Assembly: GCA_977017575.1 (NCBI GenBank)
Contig: CDRNVI010000061.1
Coordinates: forward strand, 1 to 50,502
Direction of reading: 5' to 3'
Source of the DNA: Paramoeba atlantica
Taxonomy: Eukaryota; Discosea
Length of the DNA: 50,502 nucleotides
Below are positions 11,169-22,055 of this stretch, piece by piece. A program made the position numbers and the translations under genes. Numbering within the stretch: the first letter of the stretch is position 1; each line of letters starts with the position of its first letter. The notes beneath the pieces are model-generated. The model searched no databases, was not told the origin of the DNA, and was given only the letters and a program-made list of their open reading frames with translations.

Positions 11169-11609
11169 ATTTTCTTTTTTAGGCTCTTCGTTAAACGCGG
11201 CTGTAGTTTTCAACGCGAAGCGCGCAGCATGAGTGAATTCTAAGTTGAAAACAACCACCGCGTTTAACGAAGAGCCTAAAAAAGAAAATAGAGATTTGAA
11301 GTTTAGAAAGATGCAATTCCATCAATTCTTTCCTTACATGGACGGTTTCCTATTACGTCCAGTTCTCGCAACCTTACCTCGAAGCACACTCCATGCCTCA
11401 GCTTCGCGCTTGAATGCAGGAATGTCTCGCGCTAGATCATTTCCAAGGGATTTCCTTTTGAGTAAGGCATTTAAGGACCTTTTGCCAATTTTTCTTTTTT
11501 AGGCTCTTCGTTAAACGCGGCTGTAGTTTTCAACGCGAAGCGCGCAGCATGAGTGACTTCTAAGTTGAAAACAACCACCTCGTTTAACGAAGAGCCTAAA
11601 AAAGAAAAT
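11169..11609 (+). repeat. Hairpin H1, S200, hairpin H2 (unit 4)
   Basis: H1 11169-11289, S200 11290-11488, H2 11489-11609. Structure as at 3689-4129. Confidence 0.95.
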
Positions 11610-11766
11610 TATTAATCGAAGCAAAGAGGCAAATGTACACTTAGAAAGCACAAATAACTACGTCAATCCATATCTTTTTCGCTACACGATGATGATGCGA
11701 CTGGGGGTAAGTCTGCCGATGGCGCCGTTAAACATAGTATGCCCGGGATTCTGTGGTCAGGAAACT
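11610..11766 (+). pseudogene. R2-like LINE zinc-knuckle fragment (unit 4)
   Basis: As at 390-546. Confidence 0.6.
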
Positions 11767-12182
11767 GCGGGCGTGGTTGGTAGACGGTGGGCCTTACAAC
11801 CTGCAGGTTGTTGGTTCGATTCCCGCTATCGACAAAACTCGCAACCTGGCGGCCTCACTACAAGGGAAAGCGATCAGGAGTGCCTTCAAGGCCCACACCC
11901 AACCCCGCTCCCCTGGAGTACCCGACCCAGAACTGCCGAGCTGAACCAGGCTCCAGCGCAGCCGCTAAATTGCGAGCCGCTTACGCAAAGAAGGCTTGAG
12001 ACACAGCCTACACGATGCAACGGGGTGGACGCCCGTACTGGTAGCTACGGTTGGGTAGCCGTGCTCGGGCCGCAAGGCGTCGAGTGCCGTCTGGGAAGGG
12101 GGAAGCAAGACGATGAAGGTCGGTGACCTGAGACTCTAACGGTTGGCGCTGCAGAGCCCTCCGTATCTTCTTCTTCTTCTTT
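11767..12182 (+). mobile_element. SINE-1 (unit 4)
   Basis: As at 547-962; A box 11774-11787, B box 11813-11823. Confidence 0.85.
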
Positions 12183-12272
12183 TGTAAGACCCTCGTTTTT
12201 TGTAAGACCATCGTCTTTTGTAAGACCATCGTTTTTTGTAAGACCATCGTTTTTTGTAAGACCATCGTTTTT
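12183..12272 (+). repeat. 18-bp minisatellite, five copies (unit 4)
   Basis: As at 963-1052. Confidence 0.93.
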
Positions 12273-12292
12273 TGTAATCTAATTATAAAAAC

Positions 12293-14321
12293 ATGGCGGA
12301 TGCTTCCGGCACGTGTAAGGGGACAGAGGCTTTTGAAACCCTTACGCGCACCAAGCGTAGTCTGGGGGTCATCTTTCGTTCACCCGAGCGAGAGGGGCCA
12401 GCTAAACTCCGCCAGAGGGCGGTGCGAGCGCTCTGTAAGTTTGTCCGCGTTGGGGCTCATCTTCGCGTCGCGTGGAGACACTACAACTGTTGCGAGACTC
12501 TGTTTGTTTGGGAGGGCGAGGTCGTGTGTGAGGGGCCGTCTTATCTTAAAAGCGTAGGCTGGCATACTCAGGGGGGATCCTCGGTAACTCGAGGAACCTT
12601 TGGCCGGTACATTTCGTGTTCCGTACGTGGAGAGGCCGCACACGACTCTCCCCTTTCCCTCCTTACCGAATACAGGTGTCGTGCTCTGCGCGGTGCAGGT
12701 GAGTAACCCGGAAAAGGCAAAACGAAGGAGCTCCCGTCACCGCCCTCGGTCACACTGGGCGTCGCGTGGCACACACGCCCAACGAGATTCGGAGAACCTC
12801 AAAGGTTCCGCTGTGAAGGAGAACACAACCTTTGCAACGCTTAACGTTACGACGTTAAAACTCGAGGGGGAAGATGAATTCTCTATTCGAAGATGCACCC
12901 GTTTGAACGAGGTGCTTGCTTTCATGCAGGTAAGGTGGGTTGTTGTCATGTGCCTAAAGGAGGCAAGATATAATTTCTCGAAGGAAGAACATGAGGATGG
13001 AATCCTCTACAGGCAGGTTGAAAACCTAGGGGATAGGTTTCACCTGTATTTGCAGTCGGCCGCCGCACGCGATTCATATAATGGCATGGCCATAGTGAGC
13101 CGGCATGCGTTTCGGAAGGTTTGGATGGTGAGCAACAGGGTGATGGGAGCTGAGTATCCCCTGGAGGAGGGTACTGGCACTTTGTTCAATGCCTATGCCC
13201 CCATAAGGGACTCCTCAGAAGCCGTTCATGCGGCATTTATGGGTGACTTTGACAAGGCGTGTCGTGAGGTCAAGGCTGAACGGAAACGCAGACCTTTATT
13301 GTTCATGGGGGATTTCAATGCACCGATAACGCTCGTGACAAATCCGAGCATGGATCCCCCAGCGGTCTCTCAGCTGAAAGGCCTCTTGTGCTCCATTAGC
13401 TGCAAGTAAGCACACACCCTCTGCCCGAGCAAGAGGAAATGGACATGTGAGTTGCCGGGCAGGGGGGCGGAGACAAAGGACCGTCGCAACGTAGGAACAG
13501 AGAAGTTGGGGCAGAAGGGGGAAGAAGGAAAGGTGGAAATGGGAAGGAAAGGATCAGAGCCAGAGGGGACGGATAACAACGGTATTGTGAAGAGGGGCAG
13601 GGAAGGTGAGGAAAATGGGGACAAGGCCTGCGGGTACATACATGTAAAAGGAGAGATCGGCAACAAGGGAGGTAGCAAAAGGCGTGGGGACAACAAGGTG
13701 CGGAGACAGCTTGACCACATCATGGTTAGTGAGCGCTTTGCCTCCAGCATTAGGAGGCACAAAGTACTCAAGGCGCCAGTGCCTACAGTACACTGCGTCG
13801 TTATGGCGGATGTGAAAATCAAGTGGCGTTCTAAAGGTACAGGGGGGCAAAGCAAGGTACCCTGCCCAAGACTTGGAGATGAAGAGAAGAAGGCATCCTT
13901 CCAGCAAGCAGTGTGGGAAATGGCGAAGAAAGAGGAAGAGATCACATGGGAACACTTATCGGAAAATATGGTGCACGCAGCGAAAAGACTCTCAAAAAAG
14001 GACCAAACCCCAAAAACGACCAACGCACCTACAGGGACAGAAACCACACCACCGGGTACAGAAACACCGCGCATCTCAGGGTTTCGCGACTTATTTCTTC
14101 AGAGTCGAAAACCGGACCACTTCAAGGAAGTGCTAAAAGAGCACGGAGAAGAAATTGAGGCGCAGATTGGGCAAGAAAGCGCCGAAATTGAAGCAGGTCT
14201 GCGGCGAAACCGTTCTAATCCGTGGCGTACGCTACGTAGAATTTGCCGTTTGTACAGGGAAACTCTTTGCATCCAGACCTCGTCGACAAGGGAAACTCTT
14301 AACATTGTTAAAGATTTCTTT
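12293..14321 (+). mobile_element. LINE-E endonuclease half (unit 4)
   Basis: As at 1073-3101. Confidence 0.8.
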
Positions 14322-14908
14322 GGGGGGGTCATGGTCGAGCAATTTTTTTCGAAAAAATTAGTTTTCGAAAAAAAACCGCAGAAAGGGTAGCCGGGGTCTT
14401 GGCGCGCATTTTCCACCCCCCTACCCGGGGGTGACCCCCCCGCGTATCCGCAGAACGGGTCCGCCAAGTTGGGATTTTTTCGGAAAAAAAATTTTGAAAA
14501 AAATTTCAACTTGGCGAAAAAAATGACAAAAAAAATATTTTTCCAAAATCGTTTCCCCTATTGTATTTTGATAGTTTGGGACCTACACTAGCTTTCTCCG
14601 CAGTTGTTTTCGCAAGGTATCCCTTCTTCAAACTGTGGTGCGCCCCTCAAAATGACCCACTTTTGACTAAAAATGGTGAAAAAGTATTTTTCGGACCTAA
14701 AGGGGCATTTTTGGGTCGAAAGAATGGTATGGTTGGAGTCGTATTCTCTACCCAATACGTTCGGTAGGCTTTCATTCATGCCTGCGAGTGATTTCCCACG
14801 CGCAAATGTCGGATTTAGTGCTCTGAGAGCAAAAATATGCGAAAATTACCCCATTTTTACCCGAAATTCGGCAATTTTTGGCTATAATCTTTCCGTTTTC
14901 CAGGCTAA
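14322..14908 (+). mobile_element. NAE 3' part (unit 4)
   Basis: As at 3102-3688. Confidence 0.75.
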
Positions 14909-15349
14909 ATTTTCTTTTTTAGGCTCTTCGTTAAACGCGGCTGTAGTTTTCAACGCGAAGCGCGCAGCATGAGTGAATTCTAAGTTGAAAACAACCACCG
15001 CGTTTAACGAAGAGCCTAAAAAAGAAAATAGAGATTTGAAGTTTAGAAAGATGCAATTCCATCAATTCTTTCCTTACATGGACGGTTTCCTATTACGTCC
15101 AGTTCTCGCAACCTTACCTCGAAGCACACTCCATGCCTCAGCTTCGCGCTTGAATGCAGGAATGTCTCGCGCTAGATCATTTCCAAGGGATTTCCTTTTG
15201 AGTAAGGCATTTAAGGACCTTTTGCCAATTTTTCTTTTTTAGGCTCTTCGTTAAACGCGGCTGTAGTTTTCAACGCGAAGCGCGCAGCATGAGTGACTTC
15301 TAAGTTGAAAACAACCACCTCGTTTAACGAAGAGCCTAAAAAAGAAAAT
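14909..15349 (+). repeat. Hairpin H1, S200, hairpin H2 (unit 5)
   Basis: H1 14909-15029, S200 15030-15228, H2 15229-15349. Structure as at 3689-4129. Confidence 0.95.
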
Positions 15350-15506
15350 TATTAATCGAAGCAAAGAGGCAAATGTACACTTAGAAAGCACAAATAACTA
15401 CGTCAATCCATATCTTTTTCGCTACACGATGATGATGCGACTGGGGGTAAGTCTGCCGATGGCGCCGTTAAACATAGTATGCCCGGGATTCTGTGGTCAG
15501 GAAACT
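15350..15506 (+). pseudogene. R2-like LINE zinc-knuckle fragment (unit 5)
   Basis: As at 390-546. Confidence 0.6.
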
Positions 15507-15922
15507 GCGGGCGTGGTTGGTAGACGGTGGGCCTTACAACCTGCAGGTTGTTGGTTCGATTCCCGCTATCGACAAAACTCGCAACCTGGCGGCCTCACTA
15601 CAAGGGAAAGCGATCAGGAGTGCCTTCAAGGCCCACACCCAACCCCGCTCCCCTGGAGTACCCGACCCAGAACTGCCGAGCTGAACCAGGCTCCAGCGCA
15701 GCCGCTAAATTGCGAGCCGCTTACGCAAAGAAGGCTTGAGACACAGCCCACACGATGCAACGGGGTGGACGCCCGTACTGGTAGCTACGGTTGGGTAGCC
15801 GTGCTCGGGCCGCAAGGCGTCGAGTGCCGTCTGGGAAGGGGGAAGCAAGACGATGAAGGTCGGTGACCTGAGACTCTAACGGTTGGCGCTGCAGAGCCCT
15901 CCGTATCTTCTTCTTCTTCTTT
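15507..15922 (+). mobile_element. SINE-1 (unit 5)
   Basis: As at 547-962, with one private base change at 15749 (C for T). Confidence 0.85.
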
Positions 15923-16012
15923 TGTAAGACCCTCGTTTTTTGTAAGACCATCGTCTTTTGTAAGACCATCGTTTTTTGTAAGACCATCGTTTTTTGTAAG
16001 ACCATCGTTTTT
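15923..16012 (+). repeat. 18-bp minisatellite, five copies (unit 5)
   Basis: As at 963-1052. Confidence 0.93.
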
Positions 16013-16032
16013 TGTAATCTAATTATAAAAAC

Positions 16033-18061
16033 ATGGCGGATGCTTCCGGCACGTGTAAGGGGACAGAGGCTTTTGAAACCCTTACGCGCACCAAGCGTAG
16101 TCTGGGGGTCATCTTTCGTTCACCCGAGCGAGAGGGGCCAGCTAAACTCCGCCAGAGGGCGGTGCGAGCGCTCTGTAAGTTTGTCCGCGTTGGGGCTCAT
16201 CTTCGCGTCGCGTGGAGACACTACAACTGTTGCGAGACTCTGTTTGTTTGGGAGGGCGAGGTCGTGTGTGAGGGGCCGTCTTATCTTAAAAGCGTAGGCT
16301 GGCATACTCAGGGGGGATCCTCGGTAACTCGAGGAACCTTTGGCCGGTACATTTCGTGTTCCGTACGTGGAGAGGCCGCACACGACTCTCCCCTTTCCCT
16401 CCTTACCGAATACAGGTGTCGTGCTCTGCGCGGTGCAGGTGAGTAACCCGGAAAAGGCAAAACGAAGGAGCTCCCGTCACCGCCCTCGGTCACACTGGGC
16501 GTCGCGTGGCACACACGCCCAACGAGATTCGGAGAACCTCAAAGGTTCCGCTGTGAAGGAGAACACAACCTTTGCAACGCTTAACGTTACGACGTTAAAA
16601 CTCGAGGGGGAAGATGAATTCTCTATTCGAAGATGCACCCGTTTGAACGAGGTGCTTGCTTTCATGCAGGTAAGGTGGGTTGTTGTCATGTGCCTAAAGG
16701 AGGCAAGATATAATTTCTCGAAGGAAGAACATGAGGATGGAATCCTCTACAGGCAGGTTGAAAACCTAGGGGATAGGTTTCACCTGTATTTGCAGTCGGC
16801 CGCCGCACGCGATTCATATAATGGCATGGCCATAGTGAGCCGGCATGCGTTTCGGAAGGTTTGGATGGTGAGCAACAGGGTGATGGGAGCTGAGTATCCC
16901 CTGGAGGAGGGTACTGGCACTTTGTTCAATGCCTATGCCCCCATAAGGGACTCCTCAGAAGCCGTTCATGCGGCATTTATGGGTGACTTTGACAAGGCGT
17001 GTCGTGAGGTCAAGGCTGAACGGAAACGCAGACCTTTATTGTTCATGGGGGATTTCAATGCACCGATAACGCTCGTGACAAATCCGAGCATGGATCCCCC
17101 AGCGGTCTCTCAGCTGAAAGGCCTCTTGTGCTCCATTAGCTGCAAGTAAGCACACACCCTCTGCCCGAGCAAGAGGAAATGGACATGTGAGTTGCCGGGC
17201 AGGGGGGCGGAGACAAAGGACCGTCGCAACGTAGGAACAGAGAAGTTGGGGCAGAAGGGGGAAGAAGGAAAGGTGGAAATGGGAAGGAAAGGATCAGAGC
17301 CAGAGGGGACGGATAACAACGGTATTGTGAAGAGGGGCAGGGAAGGTGAGGAAAATGGGGACAAGGCCTGCGGGTACATACATGTAAAAGGAGAGATCGG
17401 CAACAAGGGAGGTAGCAAAAGGCGTGGGGACAACAAGGTGCGGAGACAGCTTGACCACATCATGGTTAGTGAGCGCTTTGCCTCCAGCATTAGGAGGAAC
17501 AAAGTACTCAAGGCGCCAGTGCCTACAGTACACTGCGTCGTTATGGCGGATGTGAAAATCAAGTGGCGTTCTAAAGGTACAGGGGGGCAAAGCAAGGTAC
17601 CCTGCCCAAGACTTGGAGATGAAGAGAAGAAGGCATCCTTCCAGCAAGCAGTGTGGGAAATGGCGAAGAAAGAGGAAGAGATCACATGGGAACACTTATC
17701 GGAAAATATGGTGCACGCAGCGAAAAGACTCTCAAAAAAGGACCAAACCCCAAAAACGACCAACGCACCTACAGGGACAGAAACCACACCACCGGGTACA
17801 GAAACACCGCGCATCTCAGGGTTTCGCGACTTATTTCTTCAGAGTCGAAAACCGGACCACTTCAAGGAAGTGCTAAAAGAGCACGGAGAAGAAATTGAGG
17901 CGCAGATTGGGCAAGAAAGCGCCGAAATTGAAGCAGGTCTGCGGCGAAACCGTTCTAATCCGTGGCGTACGCTACGTAGAATTTGCCGTTTGTACAGGGA
18001 AACTCTTTGCATCCAGACCTCGTCGACAAGGGAAACTCTTAACATTGTTAAAGATTTCTTT
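16033..18061 (+). mobile_element. LINE-E endonuclease half (unit 5)
   Basis: As at 1073-3101, with a private change at 17498 (A for C, His to Asn in SSIRRHK). Confidence 0.8.
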
Positions 18062-18648
18062 GGGGGGGTCATGGTCGAGCAATTTTTTTCGAAAAAATTA
18101 GTTTTCGAAAAAAAACCGCAGAAAGGGTAGCCGGGGTCTTGGCGCGCATTTTCCACCCCCCTACCCGGGGGTGACCACCCCGCGTATCCGCAGAACGGGT
18201 CCGCCAAGTTGGGATTTTTTCGGAAAAAAAATTTTGAAAAAAATTTCAACTTGGCGAAAAAAATGACAAAAAAAATATTTTTCCAAAATCGTTTCCCCTA
18301 TTGTATTTTGATAGTTTGGGACCTACACTAGCTTTCTCCGCAGTTGTTTTCGCAAGGTATCCCTTCTTCGAATTGTGGTGCGCCCCTCAAAATGACCCAC
18401 TTTTGACTAAAAATGGTGAAAAAGTATTTTTCGGACCTAAAGGGGCATTTTTGGGTCGAAAGAATGGTATGGTTGGAGTCGTATTCTCTACCCAATACGT
18501 TCGGTAGGCTTTCATTCATGCCTGCGAGTGATTTCCCACGCGCAAATGTCGGATTTAGTGCTCTGAGAGCAAAAATATGCGAAAATTACCCCATTTTTAC
18601 CCGAAATTCGGCAATTTTTGGCTATAATCTTTCCGTTTTCCAGGCTAA
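18062..18648 (+). mobile_element. NAE 3' part (unit 5)
   Basis: As at 3102-3688, with private changes at 18176 and at 18370-18373 (TTCGAATTG). The latter matches the dispersed copy near 21774-21781 rather than the other units. Confidence 0.75.
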
Positions 18649-19097
18649 ATTTTCTTTTTTAGGCTCTTCGTTAAACGCGGCTGTAGTTTTGCGAAAACAA
18701 CTGCGGAGCGCGCAGCATGAGTGAATTCTAAGTTGAAAACAACCACCGCGTTTAACGAAGAGCCTAAAAAAGAAAATAGAGATTTGAAGTTTAGAAAGAT
18801 GCAATTCCATCAATTCTTTCCTTACATGGACGGTTTCCTATTACGTCCAGTTCTCGCAACCTTACATCGAAGCACACTCCATGCCTCAGCTTCGCGCTTG
18901 AATGCAGGAATGTCTCGCGCTAGATCATTTCCAAGGGATTTCCTTTTGAGTAAGGCATTTAAGGACCTTTTGCCAATTTTTCTTTTTTAGGCTCTTCGTT
19001 AAACGCGGCTGTAGTTTTCAACGCGAAGCGCGCAGCATGAGTGACTTCTAAGTTGAAAACAACCACCTCGTTTAACGAAGAGCCTAAAAAAGGAAAT
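18649..19097 (+). repeat. Hairpin H1 (rearranged spacer), S200, hairpin H2 (partial unit 6)
   Basis: H1 is 18649-18777; its loop has been altered: the end of the left arm and part of the spacer are replaced by 18 bp at 18691-18708 that are the exact reverse complement of 18336-18353. This makes the unit-5 to unit-6 step 3748 bp. S200 is 18778-18976; H2 is 18977-19097. Confidence 0.93.
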
Positions 19098-19750
19098 TAT
19101 TAATCGAAGCAAAGAGGCAAATGTACACTTAGAAAGCACAAATAACTACGTCAATCCATATCTTTTTCGCTACACGATGATGATGCGACTGGGGGTAAGT
19201 CTGCCGATGGCGCCGTTAAACATAGTATGCCCGGGATTCTGTGGTCAGGAAACTTCATTCAGCATTATTCCACACATCGAGGGATGCTCCAGATGCTCCT
19301 ATATGAATTTCACTTTTAAGCACTCCCACATCGTTCGTTACCTAGCAGATTTGTGCTCAAAAGCAGGACTATGGTGTGTTATCGAACCCCGTATACATTC
19401 TTCTTTCTATTGTACGAAATGCAAGTGCTCGATCTCTGCGGAGGTTGCCGACCAACATCCATGCAAAGCTAGACGAATTCGACCCGGCCCAGACATCGCC
19501 ACCATGTGGCCTCACATGGGAGAAGTCCTCTATGATTTTACTGTAGTTCACACTGTTGCAGCAGTTATGCACAGCAAACAACCAGTTATTTGTTGCAACA
19601 AGCCCAAGATAGAAAGTTCAAGAAGTACGTGACAGAGAAAGGCGTGGACAGTGACTCTTTTCGTTGCATTGCCGTGACAGACTGCGGTGTGTTACACAAC
19701 GACACGAAACACCTTTTAAAAGCGTTGTCACAGCGTGCAAACCAAAAATG
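19098..19750 (+). pseudogene. C-terminal zinc knuckle and restriction-like endonuclease of an R2-like LINE
   Basis: This is the only place where the fragment seen in units 1-5 continues. In the frame 19177-19632: RLGVSLP, then a CCHC knuckle (CPGFC, ten residues, HIEGC), then HSHIVRYLADLCSKAGLW, VIEPRI, and RPGPDI followed after 13 residues by a second Asp (YDFTVVH). That PD-x(12-14)-D spacing, after a CCHC knuckle and an EP motif, is the hallmark of the restriction-like endonuclease of R2/R4/NeSL-type LINEs. The reading then moves to the next frame (from ~19590), which has KFKKY, the conserved Lys/Tyr region, and a tail to ~19745. No RT of this family is present. At about 19750 it is joined to a different LINE (LINE-C). 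Confidence 0.72.
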
Positions 19751-19754
19751 TGTC

Positions 19755-20099
19755 ACTTGGAGAGTGATACTACAGATACCCATACCCAAGAAAGGAAATC
19801 TCACTGATATTTCGAACTGGAGGCCAATATGCGTCGTGAACAGCGTTGTCAAGGTGATGAATTACATGATTCTATCACGCATTCGGCCAAGCGTAGAAGG
19901 TTTCTTACGTGGTAATCAGTATGGTTTTCGGCCAAACAGATGTACAGCTGGCGCCCAAATTATTATGAATGAGATTAAAACCAAGGCTTTTCGAAAGGAT
20001 GGAATTACGGTAGCCTTTGTAGATTTCTCTAAATCTTTCCCCTCTGTATCTTTCGCCGCCATAAAAGCCTGACTAACTTCTTTCCGAGTAGGCGATAGA
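19755..20099 (+). pseudogene. LINE-C, RT part 1 (5'-truncated)
   Basis: In the frame 19590-20072, from VILQIPIPKKGN the protein matches the LINE-B and LINE-D RTs of this window: NWRPICVVNSVVKV, LRGNQYGFRPNRCTAGAQ, then FVDFSKSFPSVSFAAIK, the first catalytic-Asp motif. A stop follows the Lys-Ala, but LTSFRVGDR continues the homology up to 20099, where element NAE-A is inserted. No endonuclease domain precedes it; the 5' side is the unrelated R2-like endonuclease remnant. LINE-C belongs to the LINEs with C-terminal RNase H. Confidence 0.85.
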
Positions 20100-20258
20100 T
20101 TGCGGTGGTTGTAAAACTACCGCTCTACACTCGATTATTGAAAAAAAAGTGAACAAAAACAGTGAAAATATAAAGGGGAACACAGTAATATAATAGAAGA
20201 AAAAAATATAAAAGGGGGCTCCGGTGGTCCAAAACTGAAAAACAAATTTGAAAAAAAT

Positions 20259-20340
20259 GGGGGGTCCATGGGGGGGGTCCAGGGGGGGCGTCCAGGGGGG
20301 GTCCATGGGGGGGTCCAGGGGGGGGGTCCAGGGGGGAGGG
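20259..20340 (+). repeat. G-tract repeat with quadruplex potential
   Basis: Runs of six to eight G separated by TCCA or TCCAT, repeated at least six times. A shorter version lies at 21431-21475, and the complementary C-runs are at 28205-28248 in the inverted copy. They always sit on the same side of the GC-rich module. Confidence 0.85.
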
Positions 20341-20522
20341 TCATGGTCGAGCAAATTTTTTCGAAAAAATTAGTTTTCGAAAAAAAACCGCAGAAAGGGT
20401 AGCCGGGGTCTTGGCGCGCATTTTCCACCCTCCTACCCGGGGGTGACCCCCCCGCGTATCCGCAGGACGGGTCCGCCAAGTTCGGATTCTTTCGGAAAAA
20501 TTTTTTTGAAAAAAATTTCAAC
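20341..20522 (+). repeat. GC-rich conserved module (first NAE-A copy)
   Basis: Matches 3108-3290 with scattered differences (e.g. CCGCAGGACGGG for CCGCAGAACGGG). It ends within the TTTCAACT of the stem. Confidence 0.85.
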
Positions 20523-20526
20523 TGCG

Positions 20527-20599
20527 ATTTCTTTTTTAGGCTCTTCGTTAAATGCGGTGGTAGTTTTCAACTCGAAGAGCGCAGCATGAGTGACTTATT
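20527..20599 (+). repeat. Half hairpin
   Basis: Left arm of the foldback hairpin and part of the spacer, diverged (AAATGCGGTGG), ending in GAGTGACTT; the right arm is absent. The following 20600-20887 is AT-rich DNA; 20853-20890 resembles the NAE tail, and I see nothing recognisable in the rest. Confidence 0.8.
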
Positions 20600-20887
20600 G
20601 ATAGTTTTATAGTTTCTGCAAACCCTGGAAAAAAGAATTACACCGCCAGAAAATGCTACAAAAAAGGGCTGTACGTAATGGGCTAAAGTGCTTTGTGCTA
20701 AAATCGCGTCTTTCTGATATTGGTTGAGTTTTTTTGATTCTAATTTCGATCTTTTTTGATGGTTTTGGCTAGTCTTTATTTTTACGTTTTTCAAGAGTTT
20801 CAATTTATTGGGCTTAACGAATCTTCTAAACCCCATTTTTATTCGTTTTAAAATATTTTTCCAAAATTGTTTCACCTATTGTATTTT

Positions 20888-21139
20888 GATAACAATTTTT
20901 ATTAAGATAACAATTTTTATTAAGATAACAATTTTTATTAAGATAACAATTTTTATTAAGATAACAATTTTTATTAAGATAACAATTTTTATTAAGATAA
21001 CAATTTTTATTAAGATAACAATTTTTATTAAGATAACAATTTTTATTAAGATAACAATTTTTATTAAGATAACAATTTTTATTAAGATAACAATTTTTAT
21101 TAAGATAACAATTTTTATTAAGATAACAATTTTTATTAA
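20888..21139 (+). repeat. 18-bp minisatellite, 14 copies
   Basis: Fourteen perfect or near-perfect copies of GATAACAATTTTTATTAA, starting immediately after the NAE-tail sequence TATTGTATTTTGAT. Open frames across it on both strands (IFIKIT and NKNCYL peptides) are products of the repeat length being a multiple of three. The next 54 bp (21140-21193) hold nothing I recognise. Confidence 0.97.
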
Positions 21140-21193
21140 TGGCAATTAATAATAATTGGGCGGAGGCGTCCGGACCTTTTGGGGGCTTCTTGG

Positions 21194-21222
21194 CGGTCAA
21201 AGTACAACTATACCGCAGATTA
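21194..21222 (+). other. Captured LINE flank (RNase H end)
   Basis: GTACAACTATACCGCAGATTA differs by one base from the LINE-B coding sequence bordering NAE-B (reverse complement of 28459-28479). It precedes an NAE start in exactly the same way, so this NAE copy was duplicated together with a bit of its LINE host. Confidence 0.7.
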
Positions 21223-22055
21223 TTGCGGTGGTTGTAAAACTACCGCTCTACACTCGATTATTGAAAAAAAAGTGAACAAAAACAGTGAAAATATAAAGGG
21301 GAACACAGTAATATAATAGAAGAAAAAAATATAAAAGGGGGCTCCGGTGGTCCAAAACTGAAAAACAAATTAAAAAAATATAAAAGGGGGCTCCGGTGGT
21401 CCAAAACTGAAAAAAAATTTTGAAAAAAATGGGGGGTCCATGGGGGGGTCCAGGGGGGGGGTCCAGGGGGGAGGGTCATGGTCGAGCTAATTTTTTCGAA
21501 AAAATTAGTTTTCGAAAAAAAACCGCAGAAAGGGTAGCCGGGGTCTTGGCGCGCATTTTCCACCCCCCTACCCGGGGGTGACCCCCCCGCGTATCCGCAG
21601 GACGGGTCCGCCAAGTTCGAATTTTTTCAGAAAATTTTTTTTGAAAAAAATTTCAACTTGGCGAAAAAAATGACAAAAAAAATATTTTTCCAAAATGGTT
21701 TCCCCTATTGTATTTTGATTGTTTGGGGCCTACACTAGCTTTATCCGCAGTTGTTTTCGCAAGGTATCACTTCTTCGAATTGTGGTGCGCCCCCCAAAAT
21801 GACCCATTTTTGACTAAAAAAGGTGAAAAAGTATTTTTCGGACCTAAAGGGGCATTTTTGTGTCGAAAGAATGGTATGGTTGGAGTCGCATTCTCTACCC
21901 AATACGTTCGGTAGGCTTTCATTCATGCCTGCGAGTGATTTCCCACGCGCAAATGTCGGATTTAGTGCTCTGAGAGCAAAAATATGCGAAAATTACCCCA
22001 TTTGTACCCGAAATTCGGCTATTTTTGGCTATAATCTTTCCGTTTTCCAGGCTAA
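21223..22055 (+). mobile_element. NAE-A second copy, body
   Basis: 5' end TTGCGGTGGTTGT, AT-rich stretch with a duplicated block containing GGGGGCTCCGGTGGTCC, G-tracts (21431-21475), GC-rich module (21477-21672) and AT-rich tail. It is the plus-strand counterpart of NAE-B and contains everything found in the array units plus the 5' ~250 bp missing there. Confidence 0.8.

Larger units (their letters stand above)
1..19254 (+). repeat. Tandem array of a 3740-bp composite unit (five full copies, one truncated)
   Basis: The same sequence recurs at an exact 3740-bp step (landmarks 13, 3753, 7493, 11233, 14973), then after 3748 bp at 18721. Units: 1-3740, 3741-7480, 7481-11220, 11221-14960, 14961-18708 and a partial sixth, 18709-19254. 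Copies differ by only a handful of single-base changes, e.g. at 1791, 7377, 15749, 17498 and 18176. The sixth copy stops matching exactly where SINE-1 would start. The unit is itself a patchwork of mobile-element pieces listed below. Such near-identity over kilobases means recent amplification or strong homogenisation; an assembly artefact of copy number cannot be excluded from the sequence alone. Confidence 0.97.

Noticed and set aside
20808-21200. Open frames with IFIKIT or NKNCYL repeats on both strands
   Set aside because: Products of the 14-copy 18-bp minisatellite; no non-repeat protein part.
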